Positions 9,557-17,916 of a DNA stretch of 64,000 nucleotides are shown in pieces (the stretch's first letter is position 1; every line of letters begins with the position of its first letter). The translations under genes and the position numbers were made by a program. The notes below the pieces were generated by a model. The model did no database searches. It saw only the letters and a program-made list of their open reading frames with translations, and was not told the DNA's origin. Source of the stretch: Bosea sp. OAE506 (GTDB lineage: Bacteria; Pseudomonadota; Alphaproteobacteria; Rhizobiales; Beijerinckiaceae); NCBI RefSeq assembly GCF_040546595.1, contig NZ_JBEPOB010000001.1, forward strand, positions 2,667,001 through 2,731,000, in the 5' to 3' direction.

Positions 9557-11644
9557 ATGTCCGACGGCAAGGCCACGCAATTCGACGTCCAGGCAGGCGA
9601 CAGCACCGATCTGGGAGCCGTCCATGACGGCGAGGGCACCAATTTCGCGATCTTCTCAGCCCATGCCGAGCGTGTGGAACTCTGCCTCTTCGACGAGAGC
9701 GGCGAGACCGAGACGGCGCGGATCACGCTGCCCGAATACACCAACGAGGTCTGGCACGGTTATCTGCCGGGGGTGAAGCCGGGGCAGCGCTATGGCTACC
9801 GGGTCCATGGCCGCTTCGCACCCGAGGAGGGGCATCGCTTCAACGCGAACAAGCTGCTGCTCGACCCCTACGCCAGGGAGTATTCCGGCTCCGTCGACTG
9901 GAACGACGCCCATTACGGCTATGTCGTCGATGCCGAGGGCGAGAAGGATCTGAGCTTCAGCGAGCTCGACAGCGCGCCCTTCATGCCCAAATGCGTGGTC
10001 TGCGACTGGCGGGCGGACCCCAACCCGCCGGCGCGTCCCGACATCCCCTGGGACCGCACGATCTTCTACGAGACCCATGTGCGCGGCTTCACCAAGATGC
10101 ATCCGGCGGTGCCGCAGGATCTTCGCGGCACCTTCGACGGGCTCGGCGAGAAGGCGATCGTCGACTACATCAAGAGCCTCGGCGTCACCTCGGTCGAGCT
10201 CCTGCCGGTCCACGCCTATCTCGACGACCACCACCTCGCCGCCAAGAACCTGACGAACTACTGGGGTTACAACACGATCGGCTTCTTCGCGCCGATGCAG
10301 CGCTACGAGGGCAAGGCGCACCTCTCATCCTTCCGCGACATGGTGCGCAAGTTCCATGATGCCGGCCTCGAGGTCATCCTCGACGTGGTCTACAACCACA
10401 CCGCCGAAGGCAACGAGATGGGGCCGACACTCTCCTTCAAGGGCATCGACAACTTCGCCTATTACCGGACGATGCCGGACGAGCCGCGCTTCTACATCAA
10501 CGACACCGGCACCGGGAACACGGTCAACACCAGCCACCCGCGCGTGCTGCAGATGATCCTCGATTCCCTGCGCTACTGGGTCGAGGTCATGGAGGTCGAC
10601 GGCTTCCGCTTCGATCTCGGCACCATTCTGGGGCGTGAGCCGCATGGCTTCGACCAGCGTGGCGGCTTCTTCGATGCGATCGGCCAGGACCCGGTCCTGC
10701 GCAAGGTCAAGCTCGTCGGCGAGCCCTGGGACATCGGTCCGGGCGGCTATCAGGTCGGCGGTTTCCCGCCCGGCTGGGGCGAGTGGAACGACAAGTACCG
10801 TGACACCACCCGCGCCTACTGGGTGGGCGAGCCCGGCATCGTGCGCGACCTCGCCGCGCGGGTCACCGGCTCGGGCGACATCTACGATCTGCGGGGGCGC
10901 CGCCCCTGGGCCGGCGTCAACTTCCTGACCGCCCATGACGGCTTCACGCTCGCCGATCTCGTCTCGTACAATGAGAAGCACAACGAGGCGAATGGCGAGG
11001 ACAACAAGGACGGCCACGGCCACAACCTGTCCTTCAATTTCGGGGTCGAAGGACCGACCGAGGACGACGGCATTCTCGCCGCCCGCGAGCGCCAGAAGCG
11101 CAACCTGCTGGCGACGCTCCTGCTCTCCCATGGCACGCCGATGCTGCTGGCCGGCGATGAGCACGGCCATTCGAACCGCGGCAACAACAACGTCTACTGC
11201 CAGGACAACGAGATCGCCTGGATGCGCTGGGAGGAGCTGACCGAGCGCGACCATGCGCTGACCCGCTTCGTCCAGCGCGTGACGCAGCTGCGTGCCGACC
11301 ACCCGATCTTCCGGCGCGCCTCCTTCCGCGACGGTTGCCTGCTGCGCTGGGTCAACCCGGCCGGCGGCGACCAGCAGGAAGAGCATTGGGACGATGAGGG
11401 CCTGCGCGCGATCGGCCTGCTGATGCACATGCCCGACGTCGAGCAGGGCGGCGACGAAGCACTGATTCTTTTCAATGCCTTCGACGGCGACGTTCCCTTC
11501 AAGATTCCGCCGCGGATCAAGAAGGGGTCGTGGTCGGTGGTGCTCGACACCGACACCGGGCCGGGGTCCGACGAGGGCCGCAAGGGCCTTAAGGCCGATG
11601 CCGAGCTGACGCTGTCGCCGCGCTCGCTGATCGTGCTGATGTAA
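9557..11644 (+). CDS. glgX: Glycogen debranching enzyme GlgX (copy 1)
   Basis: GH13_11 isoamylase-type enzyme that hydrolyses alpha-1,6 branches of limit dextrin, 695 residues. N-terminal CBM48 (GEGTNFAIFSAHAERVELCLF) is followed by the TIM barrel with nucleophile D353 (DGFRFDLG), acid/base E389 (LVGEPWDIG) and D461 (TAHDGFTL). AGGGGA lies just before the ATG. It is divergent from glgA and converges on the second, frameshifted glgX, from which it is clearly distinct in sequence. This intact copy would cover debranching if copy 2 is truly broken. Confidence 0.96.
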   Translation: MSDGKATQFDVQAGDSTDLGAVHDGEGTNFAIFSAHAERVELCLFDESGETETARITLPEYTNEVWHGYLPGVKPGQRYGYRVHGRFAPEEGHRFNANKLLLDPYAREYSGSVDWNDAHYGYVVDAEGEKDLSFSELDSAPFMPKCVVCDWRADPNPPARPDIPWDRTIFYETHVRGFTKMHPAVPQDLRGTFDGLGEKAIVDYIKSLGVTSVELLPVHAYLDDHHLAAKNLTNYWGYNTIGFFAPMQRYEGKAHLSSFRDMVRKFHDAGLEVILDVVYNHTAEGNEMGPTLSFKGIDNFAYYRTMPDEPRFYINDTGTGNTVNTSHPRVLQMILDSLRYWVEVMEVDGFRFDLGTILGREPHGFDQRGGFFDAIGQDPVLRKVKLVGEPWDIGPGGYQVGGFPPGWGEWNDKYRDTTRAYWVGEPGIVRDLAARVTGSGDIYDLRGRRPWAGVNFLTAHDGFTLADLVSYNEKHNEANGEDNKDGHGHNLSFNFGVEGPTEDDGILAARERQKRNLLATLLLSHGTPMLLAGDEHGHSNRGNNNVYCQDNEIAWMRWEELTERDHALTRFVQRVTQLRADHPIFRRASFRDGCLLRWVNPAGGDQQEEHWDDEGLRAIGLLMHMPDVEQGGDEALILFNAFDGDVPFKIPPRIKKGSWSVVLDTDTGPGSDEGRKGLKADAELTLSPRSLIVLM

Positions 11645-11650
11645 CGTCAC

Positions 11651-11718
11651 GACGGCTTCGGCGCATGCCGAAGCCGTCACCCCGGGCTGGTTGCCGGGGC
11701 TCCTTCCGGAGCCCCGGC
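11651..11718. repeat. Two strong hairpins between convergent glgX genes
   Basis: First palindrome GACGGCTTCGGC (11651-11662), loop GCAT, GCCGAAGCCGTC (11667-11678). Second palindrome GCCGGGGCTCC (11693-11703), loop TTCC, GGAGCCCCGGC (11708-11718). Neither is followed by a T run. They may act as a bidirectional transcript barrier or belong to a palindromic intergenic repeat family. Confidence 0.7.
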
Positions 11719-11777
11719 GATCAATGCTTCGGAATGGGGCCCCTGATCTCCGCTTGGCTGTGGTGACCTGACCGACC

Positions 11778-13770
11778 TCACGGCGAGGTGGGCTCTGGGC
11801 CTTTCTGCCTGCTGAACAGGCTGACGCTGCGGGCCGGCAAGAGGCCTTCGCCTCCCTCCGGCGCCGAGCAGAGCAATCGCTGCCAACCCTGAGAAGGCCC
11901 ATCGGGCAGGGCGAGCGTGACATCGCTCCGGCTGCGATTGACGGCGATCAGCAGGGAGTTCCCGTCGCCGTTCAGCATCAGGCACAACGCGTCCAGCCGG
12001 CCCCACTCCTCATCGGCGATCGTCGTCCCGTCGGGTGTCAGCCAGCGGGCGTCGGGAGGCTCTCCGGCTCCGGTCAGGAAGGTCGAGGCCGACAAGAGCG
12101 GGTGCTCAGCGAGCAACGCTGCAATCCCGGCTACGAAGGCGGCCAACTCGCGATCCGCACCCTCCCAGTCGAGCCAGAAGGCCGCATTGTCCTGACAATA
12201 GGCGTTGTTGTTCCCGTGTTGCGAGCGACCGAGTTCGTCGCCGGCTGTCAGCATGGGTACGCCGCGCGACAGGAACAGTGTCGCCAGCAAAGCGCGGACG
12301 TCGCGTCTGCGCGCGGCGGTCACGGCAGGGTCGCCGGTCGCGCCTTCGATGCCACCATTCCAGCTGTGGTTCTCGTTCTCACCGTCGCGGTTGCCCTCGC
12401 CATTGGCCTCGTTGTGCTTGACGGTATGGGCGACGAGGTCGGCCAGCGTGAAGCCGTCATGGGCGGCGATGAAGTTGACGCTGGCCGGCGGCCCACGATG
12501 GCGCGGCGCATAGAGATCGGCTGAGCCGGCCAGCCGCGTCGCCAGCGCTCCCGCTAAACCGGCATCGCCCCTCCAGAAGCGGCGAACATCGTCCCTGTAG
12601 CGGCCGTTCCATTCGGCGAAGGGCGCGGGGAATTCGCCAACGCGGTAGCCGCCAGGGCCGATGTCCCAGGGTTCGGCGATCAGCCGCGCCTGCGACAGGT
12701 CGGGGTCCTGCAGGATCGCGGCAAAGAGCGGGGCATCCTGCGAGTAGCCAGTATCCGAGCGGCCCATCACCGTGCCGAGATCGAAGCGGAAGCCGGCGAC
12801 GCCGAGGGCGCGCCAGTGCCGCAGCGCGTCCATCGCCATGCGGATGACCGGCGCGCGGTCCAGCGCCAGCGTGTTGCCGCAGCCGGTGTCGTTGATCAGT
12901 TTGCCGGGTTCTTCCTTGGCGTGGCGGTAATAGACAGCGTTGTCGAGCCCGCGCAGGCTGATCGTGGCGCCGAATTCGTCGCTCTCGGCGGGTGTGGTTG
13001 AGGACGATGTCGAGGATGATGCCGATGCCGGCCTGGGCATAGGTCGCGCAGAGATGGGCGAGATCGGGCTCACCGCCCGGTGCGAGCCTCGGGTCGAGCG
13101 CGACGAAATTGACGGGGTTGTAGCCCCACGCATTGGCCAGCCCGAGGGGCGGCAGATGGCGCTCGTCCATCCAGGCCGTGACCGGCATGAGTTCGACATG
13201 GCTGACGCCGAGGCCGCGGATATGGGCGAGTATGGCTGGCTCGCAGAGCGCCTCCAGCGTGCCGCGGATGCGGTCCGGCACGGCCGGGTGGCGCATCGTG
13301 AAGGACTTCACCGCGAGTTCGTAGATGAAGGCGGGTGTCTTCTCCCTCCCCACCGCAAGCGGGGGGAGGGCTTCACCGACGATGCCGCGCGGCACGAGAT
13401 CGGCCGTATCGACGCCTCGCTGCGCCAACCGCGGGTCCCAGCGGAACGCGCGGTCGATCCGGGTCGCATAGGGATCGACGAGCAGCTTCGTCGCGTCGAA
13501 CCGGTGGCCGCGCTGAGGCTGCCAGGGGCCCTCGGCCCGCAGCGCATAGCGCAGGCCGGGGCCGGCGCCTGGCAGCAGGCCGTGATGAATGTCGCCGCTG
13601 CGGCAGGGCAGGGGCAGGCGTGCGATTTCGGCCTCGCCCGCCTCGTCGAAGAGGCAGAGGTCGATCCGTTCGCCATGGCGGGAGAAGACCGCGAAGGTGA
13701 CGCCCGCCTCGCCGGCCACCGCGCCGAGGCGGGCGGGCAGCGGGCAGGCGACCAGCGCAGGCCTCGGCAC
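11778..13770 (-). pseudogene. Second GlgX-type debranching enzyme, single frameshift
   Basis: Second GH13_11 debranching gene, expected product about 663 residues from a GTG at 13770, 5 bases after the glgP stop. The reading frame is intact to ILDIVLNHT, then breaks at a GGG run (12990-12992); removing one base restores NHT-AESDEFGATISLRG and the rest of the family pattern. Downstream catalytic motifs GFRFDLG, LIAEPWDIG and AAHDGFTL are all intact, with no other lesion. That pattern favours a very recent mutation or a sequencing error over old decay. As read, the product would stop early in the barrel. It follows glgP in the same operon. Confidence 0.85.
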
Positions 13771-13775
13771 CCGCC

Positions 13776-16253
13776 TCAGCCTCCGGCCGTGACGTCCGGC
13801 GAGGTCGGCACGTGCCAGATCCGCTCGGCATATTCGCGGATGGCGCGGTCGGCGCTGAACCAGCCGCAATGGGCGGTGTTGGTCACCGACATGCGCCACC
13901 ACTTGCCCTGGTCGGCCCAGAGCGAGTCGATGCGGCGCTGGGCCTGGCGGTAGCTCTCGAAATCGTTGAGCACCATGAACCAGTCATTGGCGCGCAGCCC
14001 CTCGACGAGGCCGAGATAGCGGTCGCGCTCGCGCGGCGAATAGGCGCCCGACGCCACCGCATCGAGCACGCCTTCGAGATGGGGCGTGGCGGCGATGACC
14101 TCGCTCGTCGGGCGGGGATTGCGCTTGGCGGCCTCGACCTCCTCGGCCGTCATGCCGAAGATGACGATATTGTCGGCGCCGACGCGCTCGCCGATCTCGA
14201 TATTGGCGCCGTCCAGCGTGCCGATAGTGATCGCGCCATTGAGGGCGAACTTCATGTTGCCGGTGCCCGACGCCTCCATGCCGGCGGTCGAGATCTGCTC
14301 CGAGACGTCGGCGGCCGGGATGATCAGCTCGGCGGCGCTGACGTTGTAGTTCGGCAGGAAGACGACCTTGAGCCGGTCGCGGGTGGTGATGTCGTTGTTC
14401 ACGACGACGGCGACGTCGTTGATCAGGTTGATGATCGCCTTGGCGGTGCCGTAGTTCGAGGCGGCCTTGCCAGCGAAGATCTTCACCCGCGGCGCCCAGT
14501 CGCGATAGGGCTCGGAGCGGATCGCGTCATAGAGCGCGATCGTCTCGAGGATGTTGAGCAGCTGGCGCTTGTATTCGTGGATGCGCTTGATCTGGACGTC
14601 GAAGATCGCGTCGGGATCGACCGTCACGCCGGTGTCCTGCCGGATGATCTTGGCGAGCTTGAGCTTGTTCTCGCGCCGGATGGCGGCAAGGCGCTGGTGC
14701 AGCGCGGCGTCGCCGGTATGCGCCGCGAGGCGACGGATCTGGCCGATATGGTCGGTCATGTCCTCGCCGCAGACCTCCTGCAGCAGCTTCGTCAGGCCGG
14801 GATTGGCGCCGAAGAGCCAGCGCCGCGGCGTGATGCCGTTGGTGACGTTGGTGATGCGGCCGGGGAAGATCGCGTTCAGCGGTGCGAAGACCGTCTGTTC
14901 CATCAGCTTGGAATGCAGCGCCGAGACACCGTTGACGGTGTGCGAGCCGACGAAGGCGAGATGGGCCATGCGCACGCGCCGGCCGTGATGCTCGTCGATC
15001 AGCGAGATCGTCGAGAGATCGATATTCTCGCCGCCGCTGGAGCGCCGGACCTCCTCCAGGAAGCGGGCGTTGATGGCGAAGATGATCTGCATGTGGCGCG
15101 GCAGCAGCCGCTCCATCAGCGCCACCGGCCAGGTCTCCAGCGCCTCTGGCAGGAGGGTGTGGTTGGTGTAGGAAATGGTGGCGTTGGTGATCGTCCAGGC
15201 CTCTTCCCAGGGCAGGCCGTGCTCGTCCACGAGCAGGCGCATCAGCTCGGCGACGGCCAGCGACGGATGGGTGTCGTTGAGCTGGATCGCGACCTTGTCG
15301 GCGAGGTTGTCGAGCTTGCCGAACTGGCGGTAGTGCCGGCGCACCAGATCCTGCAGCGAGGCGGAGGTGAAGAAGAACTCCTGCCGCAGCCGCAACTCCT
15401 GCCCCGCGGGGGTGGAATCATTGGGGTAGAGCACCTTCGAGATCGCCTCGGCGCGGTTGCGCTCGGCGACCGCGCCGACGATGTCGCCCTGGTTGAAGGC
15501 ATCGAGCGACAGCGGGTGCAGGGCGCGCGCGCGCCAGAGCCGTAGCGTCGTCGCATCCCGGCCGCGCCAGCCGACGACCGGTGTGTCGTAAGCGACGGCA
15601 AAGACCGCCTCTTCCGGCTCCCAGAAGACCTCGCCGGGCTTCTGCGTGGCGGTCAGCGAGCCGCCGAATCCGATCTTGTAGGAGGCTTCGCGGCGCTCGA
15701 ATTCCCAGGGGTTGCGGAAGGAGAGCCAGTCCTCGGGCACCTCGATCTGCTTGCCGCCGTCGATGCGCTGCTTGAACAGGCCGTGGTCGTAGCGGATGCC
15801 GTAGCCGAGCGCCGGTACGCCGGTCGAGGCCATCGCCTCGAGATAGCAGGCGGCGAGACGGCCAAGGCCGCCATTGCCCAGAGCGGCATCGGGCTCGATC
15901 GACTCGATCGCCGAGAGATCGACACCGAGTTCGCGCATCGCCTGCGCCATCGGCCCGGTGAGCCCGAGATTATTAAGGGCGTCGCCGAGCGAGCGGCCAA
16001 TCAGGAACTCGAGCGAGAGATAATAGACTCGCTTGCGGCCGGTCTCGTAGCTCTCGCGGGTCGAGCGGTGCCAGACATCGACGACATGGTCGCGTGCTGC
16101 GAGGATGCCGGCGGTCAGCCAGTCATGCGGCTGGGCGACGGAGGCGTTCTTGCCCAGCGAGTAGGTGAGCTTCCGCAGAATCTCGGCCTTGAGGGCCTCG
16201 ACCCGCCCGGCGGCGTCGGCAGGGCGGGTGGCGGTGGAGGCGGTCTCGGTCAA
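13776..16253 (-). CDS. glgP: Glycogen/starch/alpha-glucan phosphorylase
   Basis: GT35 phosphorylase releasing glucose-1-phosphate from non-reducing ends of glycogen, 825 residues, normal length. The PLP lysine is K668 in GTGNMKFALNGA, followed by TIGTLDGANIEI. Other family signatures are NGGLGRLAACYLEAMAS near residue 126 and NDTHPSLAVAELMRLL near 325. It is the first gene of a glgP-glgX2 unit. Divergence from the upstream region is interrupted by a small gene at 16364-16543 on the same strand, 110 bases upstream, so the promoter may lie before either. Confidence 0.97.
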   Translation of the reverse strand: MTETASTATRPADAAGRVEALKAEILRKLTYSLGKNASVAQPHDWLTAGILAARDHVVDVWHRSTRESYETGRKRVYYLSLEFLIGRSLGDALNNLGLTGPMAQAMRELGVDLSAIESIEPDAALGNGGLGRLAACYLEAMASTGVPALGYGIRYDHGLFKQRIDGGKQIEVPEDWLSFRNPWEFERREASYKIGFGGSLTATQKPGEVFWEPEEAVFAVAYDTPVVGWRGRDATTLRLWRARALHPLSLDAFNQGDIVGAVAERNRAEAISKVLYPNDSTPAGQELRLRQEFFFTSASLQDLVRRHYRQFGKLDNLADKVAIQLNDTHPSLAVAELMRLLVDEHGLPWEEAWTITNATISYTNHTLLPEALETWPVALMERLLPRHMQIIFAINARFLEEVRRSSGGENIDLSTISLIDEHHGRRVRMAHLAFVGSHTVNGVSALHSKLMEQTVFAPLNAIFPGRITNVTNGITPRRWLFGANPGLTKLLQEVCGEDMTDHIGQIRRLAAHTGDAALHQRLAAIRRENKLKLAKIIRQDTGVTVDPDAIFDVQIKRIHEYKRQLLNILETIALYDAIRSEPYRDWAPRVKIFAGKAASNYGTAKAIINLINDVAVVVNNDITTRDRLKVVFLPNYNVSAAELIIPAADVSEQISTAGMEASGTGNMKFALNGAITIGTLDGANIEIGERVGADNIVIFGMTAEEVEAAKRNPRPTSEVIAATPHLEGVLDAVASGAYSPRERDRYLGLVEGLRANDWFMVLNDFESYRQAQRRIDSLWADQGKWWRMSVTNTAHCGWFSADRAIREYAERIWHVPTSPDVTAGG

Positions 16254-16363
16254 GCGCTGTTATCCCGGCTGTTAATCTATGATGACTTTCGGAGCTAGGC
16301 ACCGCCAAGTCCAGCCGAAACTACCGCAGCGCATCATCGCAGCGCATCAGGGCGACCTTGCTC

Positions 16364-16543
16364 TCACGGGCGAAGGGGAGCCGGTTCCTCCCGGGTCTCC
16401 TGACCCAGCTGCTTGGCGCTGGTCACGGCGGAGTCGGTCAGGCCGACGACGCTCGCCCAAGCGCTGCGGGTATGGCTGCCCTGATGGGCGATGGCGTCGT
16501 AGCCGATCAGGATAACGGCGACGAGAAGCAGGATCCGGAACAT
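16364..16543 (-). CDS. Small single-span membrane or exported protein
   Basis: Unrecognised 59-residue protein. It starts MFRILLLVAVILIGYDAIAH, a hydrophobic helix that could be a signal anchor or signal peptide, followed by a polar tail ending in QETREEPAPLRP. Support comes from an AAGGAG ribosome binding site 6 bases upstream of the ATG at 16543 and a start-to-stop frame filling the gap between glgP and the radical SAM gene. No homologue is recognised. It lies between glgP (same strand, downstream) and the LexA-type box (divergent side). Confidence 0.6.
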   Translation of the reverse strand: MFRILLLVAVILIGYDAIAHQGSHTRSAWASVVGLTDSAVTSAKQLGQETREEPAPLRP

Positions 16544-16655
16544 CGGTGTCTCCTTGAAATGACGTGCCGCCCCAACGCGCGGCAGTTGCGCCTGTTCCGG
16601 AGAAGGCTGCCGCGACGAAAGGTCTCTGGCGGGAGCACGCCATCCGCGCTACCTA

Positions 16656-16670
16656 GAACAAAGAATGAAC
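16656..16670. promoter_or_regulatory. LexA-type SOS box, alphaproteobacterial
   Basis: GAAC at 16656-16659 and GAAC at 16667-16670, separated by seven bases. This is the reverse complement of GTTC-N7-GTTC, the known alphaproteobacterial LexA operator. It lies 14 bases upstream of the GTG of the radical SAM gene, a position where LexA would block transcription. No other copy was noticed in the window, but no systematic search was done. Confidence 0.75.
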
Positions 16671-16683
16671 GAAAGGGCGCGGT

Positions 16684-17916
16684 GTGGCACAGCTGTCGGT
16701 GATGGAGAAGCTCGAGATCCTAAGCGACGCGGCCAAATACGACGCCTCCTGCGCCTCCAGCAGCACGACCAAGCGCAATTCGCTGAAGGGCGGCCTCGGC
16801 TCGACCACGGGATCGGGCATCTGCCATTCCTATGCGCCGGACGGCCGCTGCATCTCGCTTTTGAAGATCCTGCTGACCAATTACTGCAGCTATGATTGCA
16901 TTTTCTGCATCAATCGCTCGTCGAGCAATGTCCGGCGCGCGCGCTTCACGGTGGAGGAGGTCGTCGACCTCACGCTGAGCTTCTACAAGCGCAACTACAT
17001 CGAGGGGCTCTTCCTCTCCTCGGGCATCATCCGCTCGCCCGACTACACGATGGCGGAATTGGTGCGGGTGGCGCAGACGTTGCGTGAGGTCCATGGCTTC
17101 CGCGGTTACATCCACCTCAAGCTGATCCCCAGCGCCAATGCCGATCTGGTGGCGCAGGCCGGCCTCTATGCCGACCGCGTCTCGATCAATGTCGAACTGC
17201 CGACCGAGGTTTCACTGGAGCGCTTCGCGCCCGAGAAGCGTCCGCGCGAGATCAGTGCCGCCATGGGCGGGCTGCGGCTGCGGATCGAGGAGAGCAAGGC
17301 CGAACGGGCGAAGACGCGGCGCGCGCCGGTGTTCTCGCCCGCGGGGCAGAGCACGCAGATGATCGTCGGCGCCGACGGGACGAGCGATGCGACGATCCTG
17401 CAGCGCAGCGCGCAGCTCTATGGCTCCTTCGGCCTCAAGCGGGTCTATTATTCCGCCTTCAGCCCGATCCCCGATGCCAGCCGCCAGCTGCCGCTGTCGG
17501 AGCCGCCATTGCTGCGCGAGCACCGGCTCTACCAGGCCGACTGGCTGACGCGGTTCTACGGCTTCGAGGTCGGCGAGATTCTCGACGACGGCGCGGACGG
17601 GATGCTCGACCTCACCGTCGATCCCAAGCTCGCCTGGGCTTTGCGGCATCGCGCGCGCTTTCCGGTCGACGTCAACCGCGCCGATCGCGAGACGCTTTTG
17701 CGCGTGCCGGGGCTGGGCACGAAAAGCGTCGCGCGCATCCTGGAGACGCGCCGCTTCCGCCGCTTAAGGCTGGAGGATGTCGGCAAGCTTGCGCGCTCCA
17801 TGGCGACGCTACGCCATTTCATCGTTGCGGAGGGCTGGCGGCCCGGCGCTTCTCTCGACAGCGAGCGGCTGAAGCAGCATCTGGCGCCGAAGCCGCAGCA
17901 ACTCGCATTGCTGTGA
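16684..17916 (+). CDS. Radical SAM protein, putative DNA modification/repair
   Basis: 410-residue radical SAM enzyme of the family annotated as putative DNA modification/repair radical SAM protein (TIGR03916 type). The 4Fe-4S cysteines are C68, C72 and C75 in NYCSYDCIFC. The C-terminus carries a helix-hairpin-helix, LLRVPGLGTKSVARIL (about residues 339-354), typical of DNA binding. GTG at 16684 is chosen because GAAAGG precedes it; an ATG at 16702 is possible. It overlaps the UdgX fusion by 4 bases (GTGA), so they are co-translated. The reaction is not established for the family. The LexA-type box immediately upstream suggests DNA-damage induction. Confidence 0.9.
   Translation: MAQLSVMEKLEILSDAAKYDASCASSSTTKRNSLKGGLGSTTGSGICHSYAPDGRCISLLKILLTNYCSYDCIFCINRSSSNVRRARFTVEEVVDLTLSFYKRNYIEGLFLSSGIIRSPDYTMAELVRVAQTLREVHGFRGYIHLKLIPSANADLVAQAGLYADRVSINVELPTEVSLERFAPEKRPREISAAMGGLRLRIEESKAERAKTRRAPVFSPAGQSTQMIVGADGTSDATILQRSAQLYGSFGLKRVYYSAFSPIPDASRQLPLSEPPLLREHRLYQADWLTRFYGFEVGEILDDGADGMLDLTVDPKLAWALRHRARFPVDVNRADRETLLRVPGLGTKSVARILETRRFRRLRLEDVGKLARSMATLRHFIVAEGWRPGASLDSERLKQHLAPKPQQLALL

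Noticed and set aside
16260..16275. TTAT...TTAA near the glgP start, like a CtrA site
   Set aside because: The spacer is eight bases instead of seven, and glgP is not an expected CtrA target.
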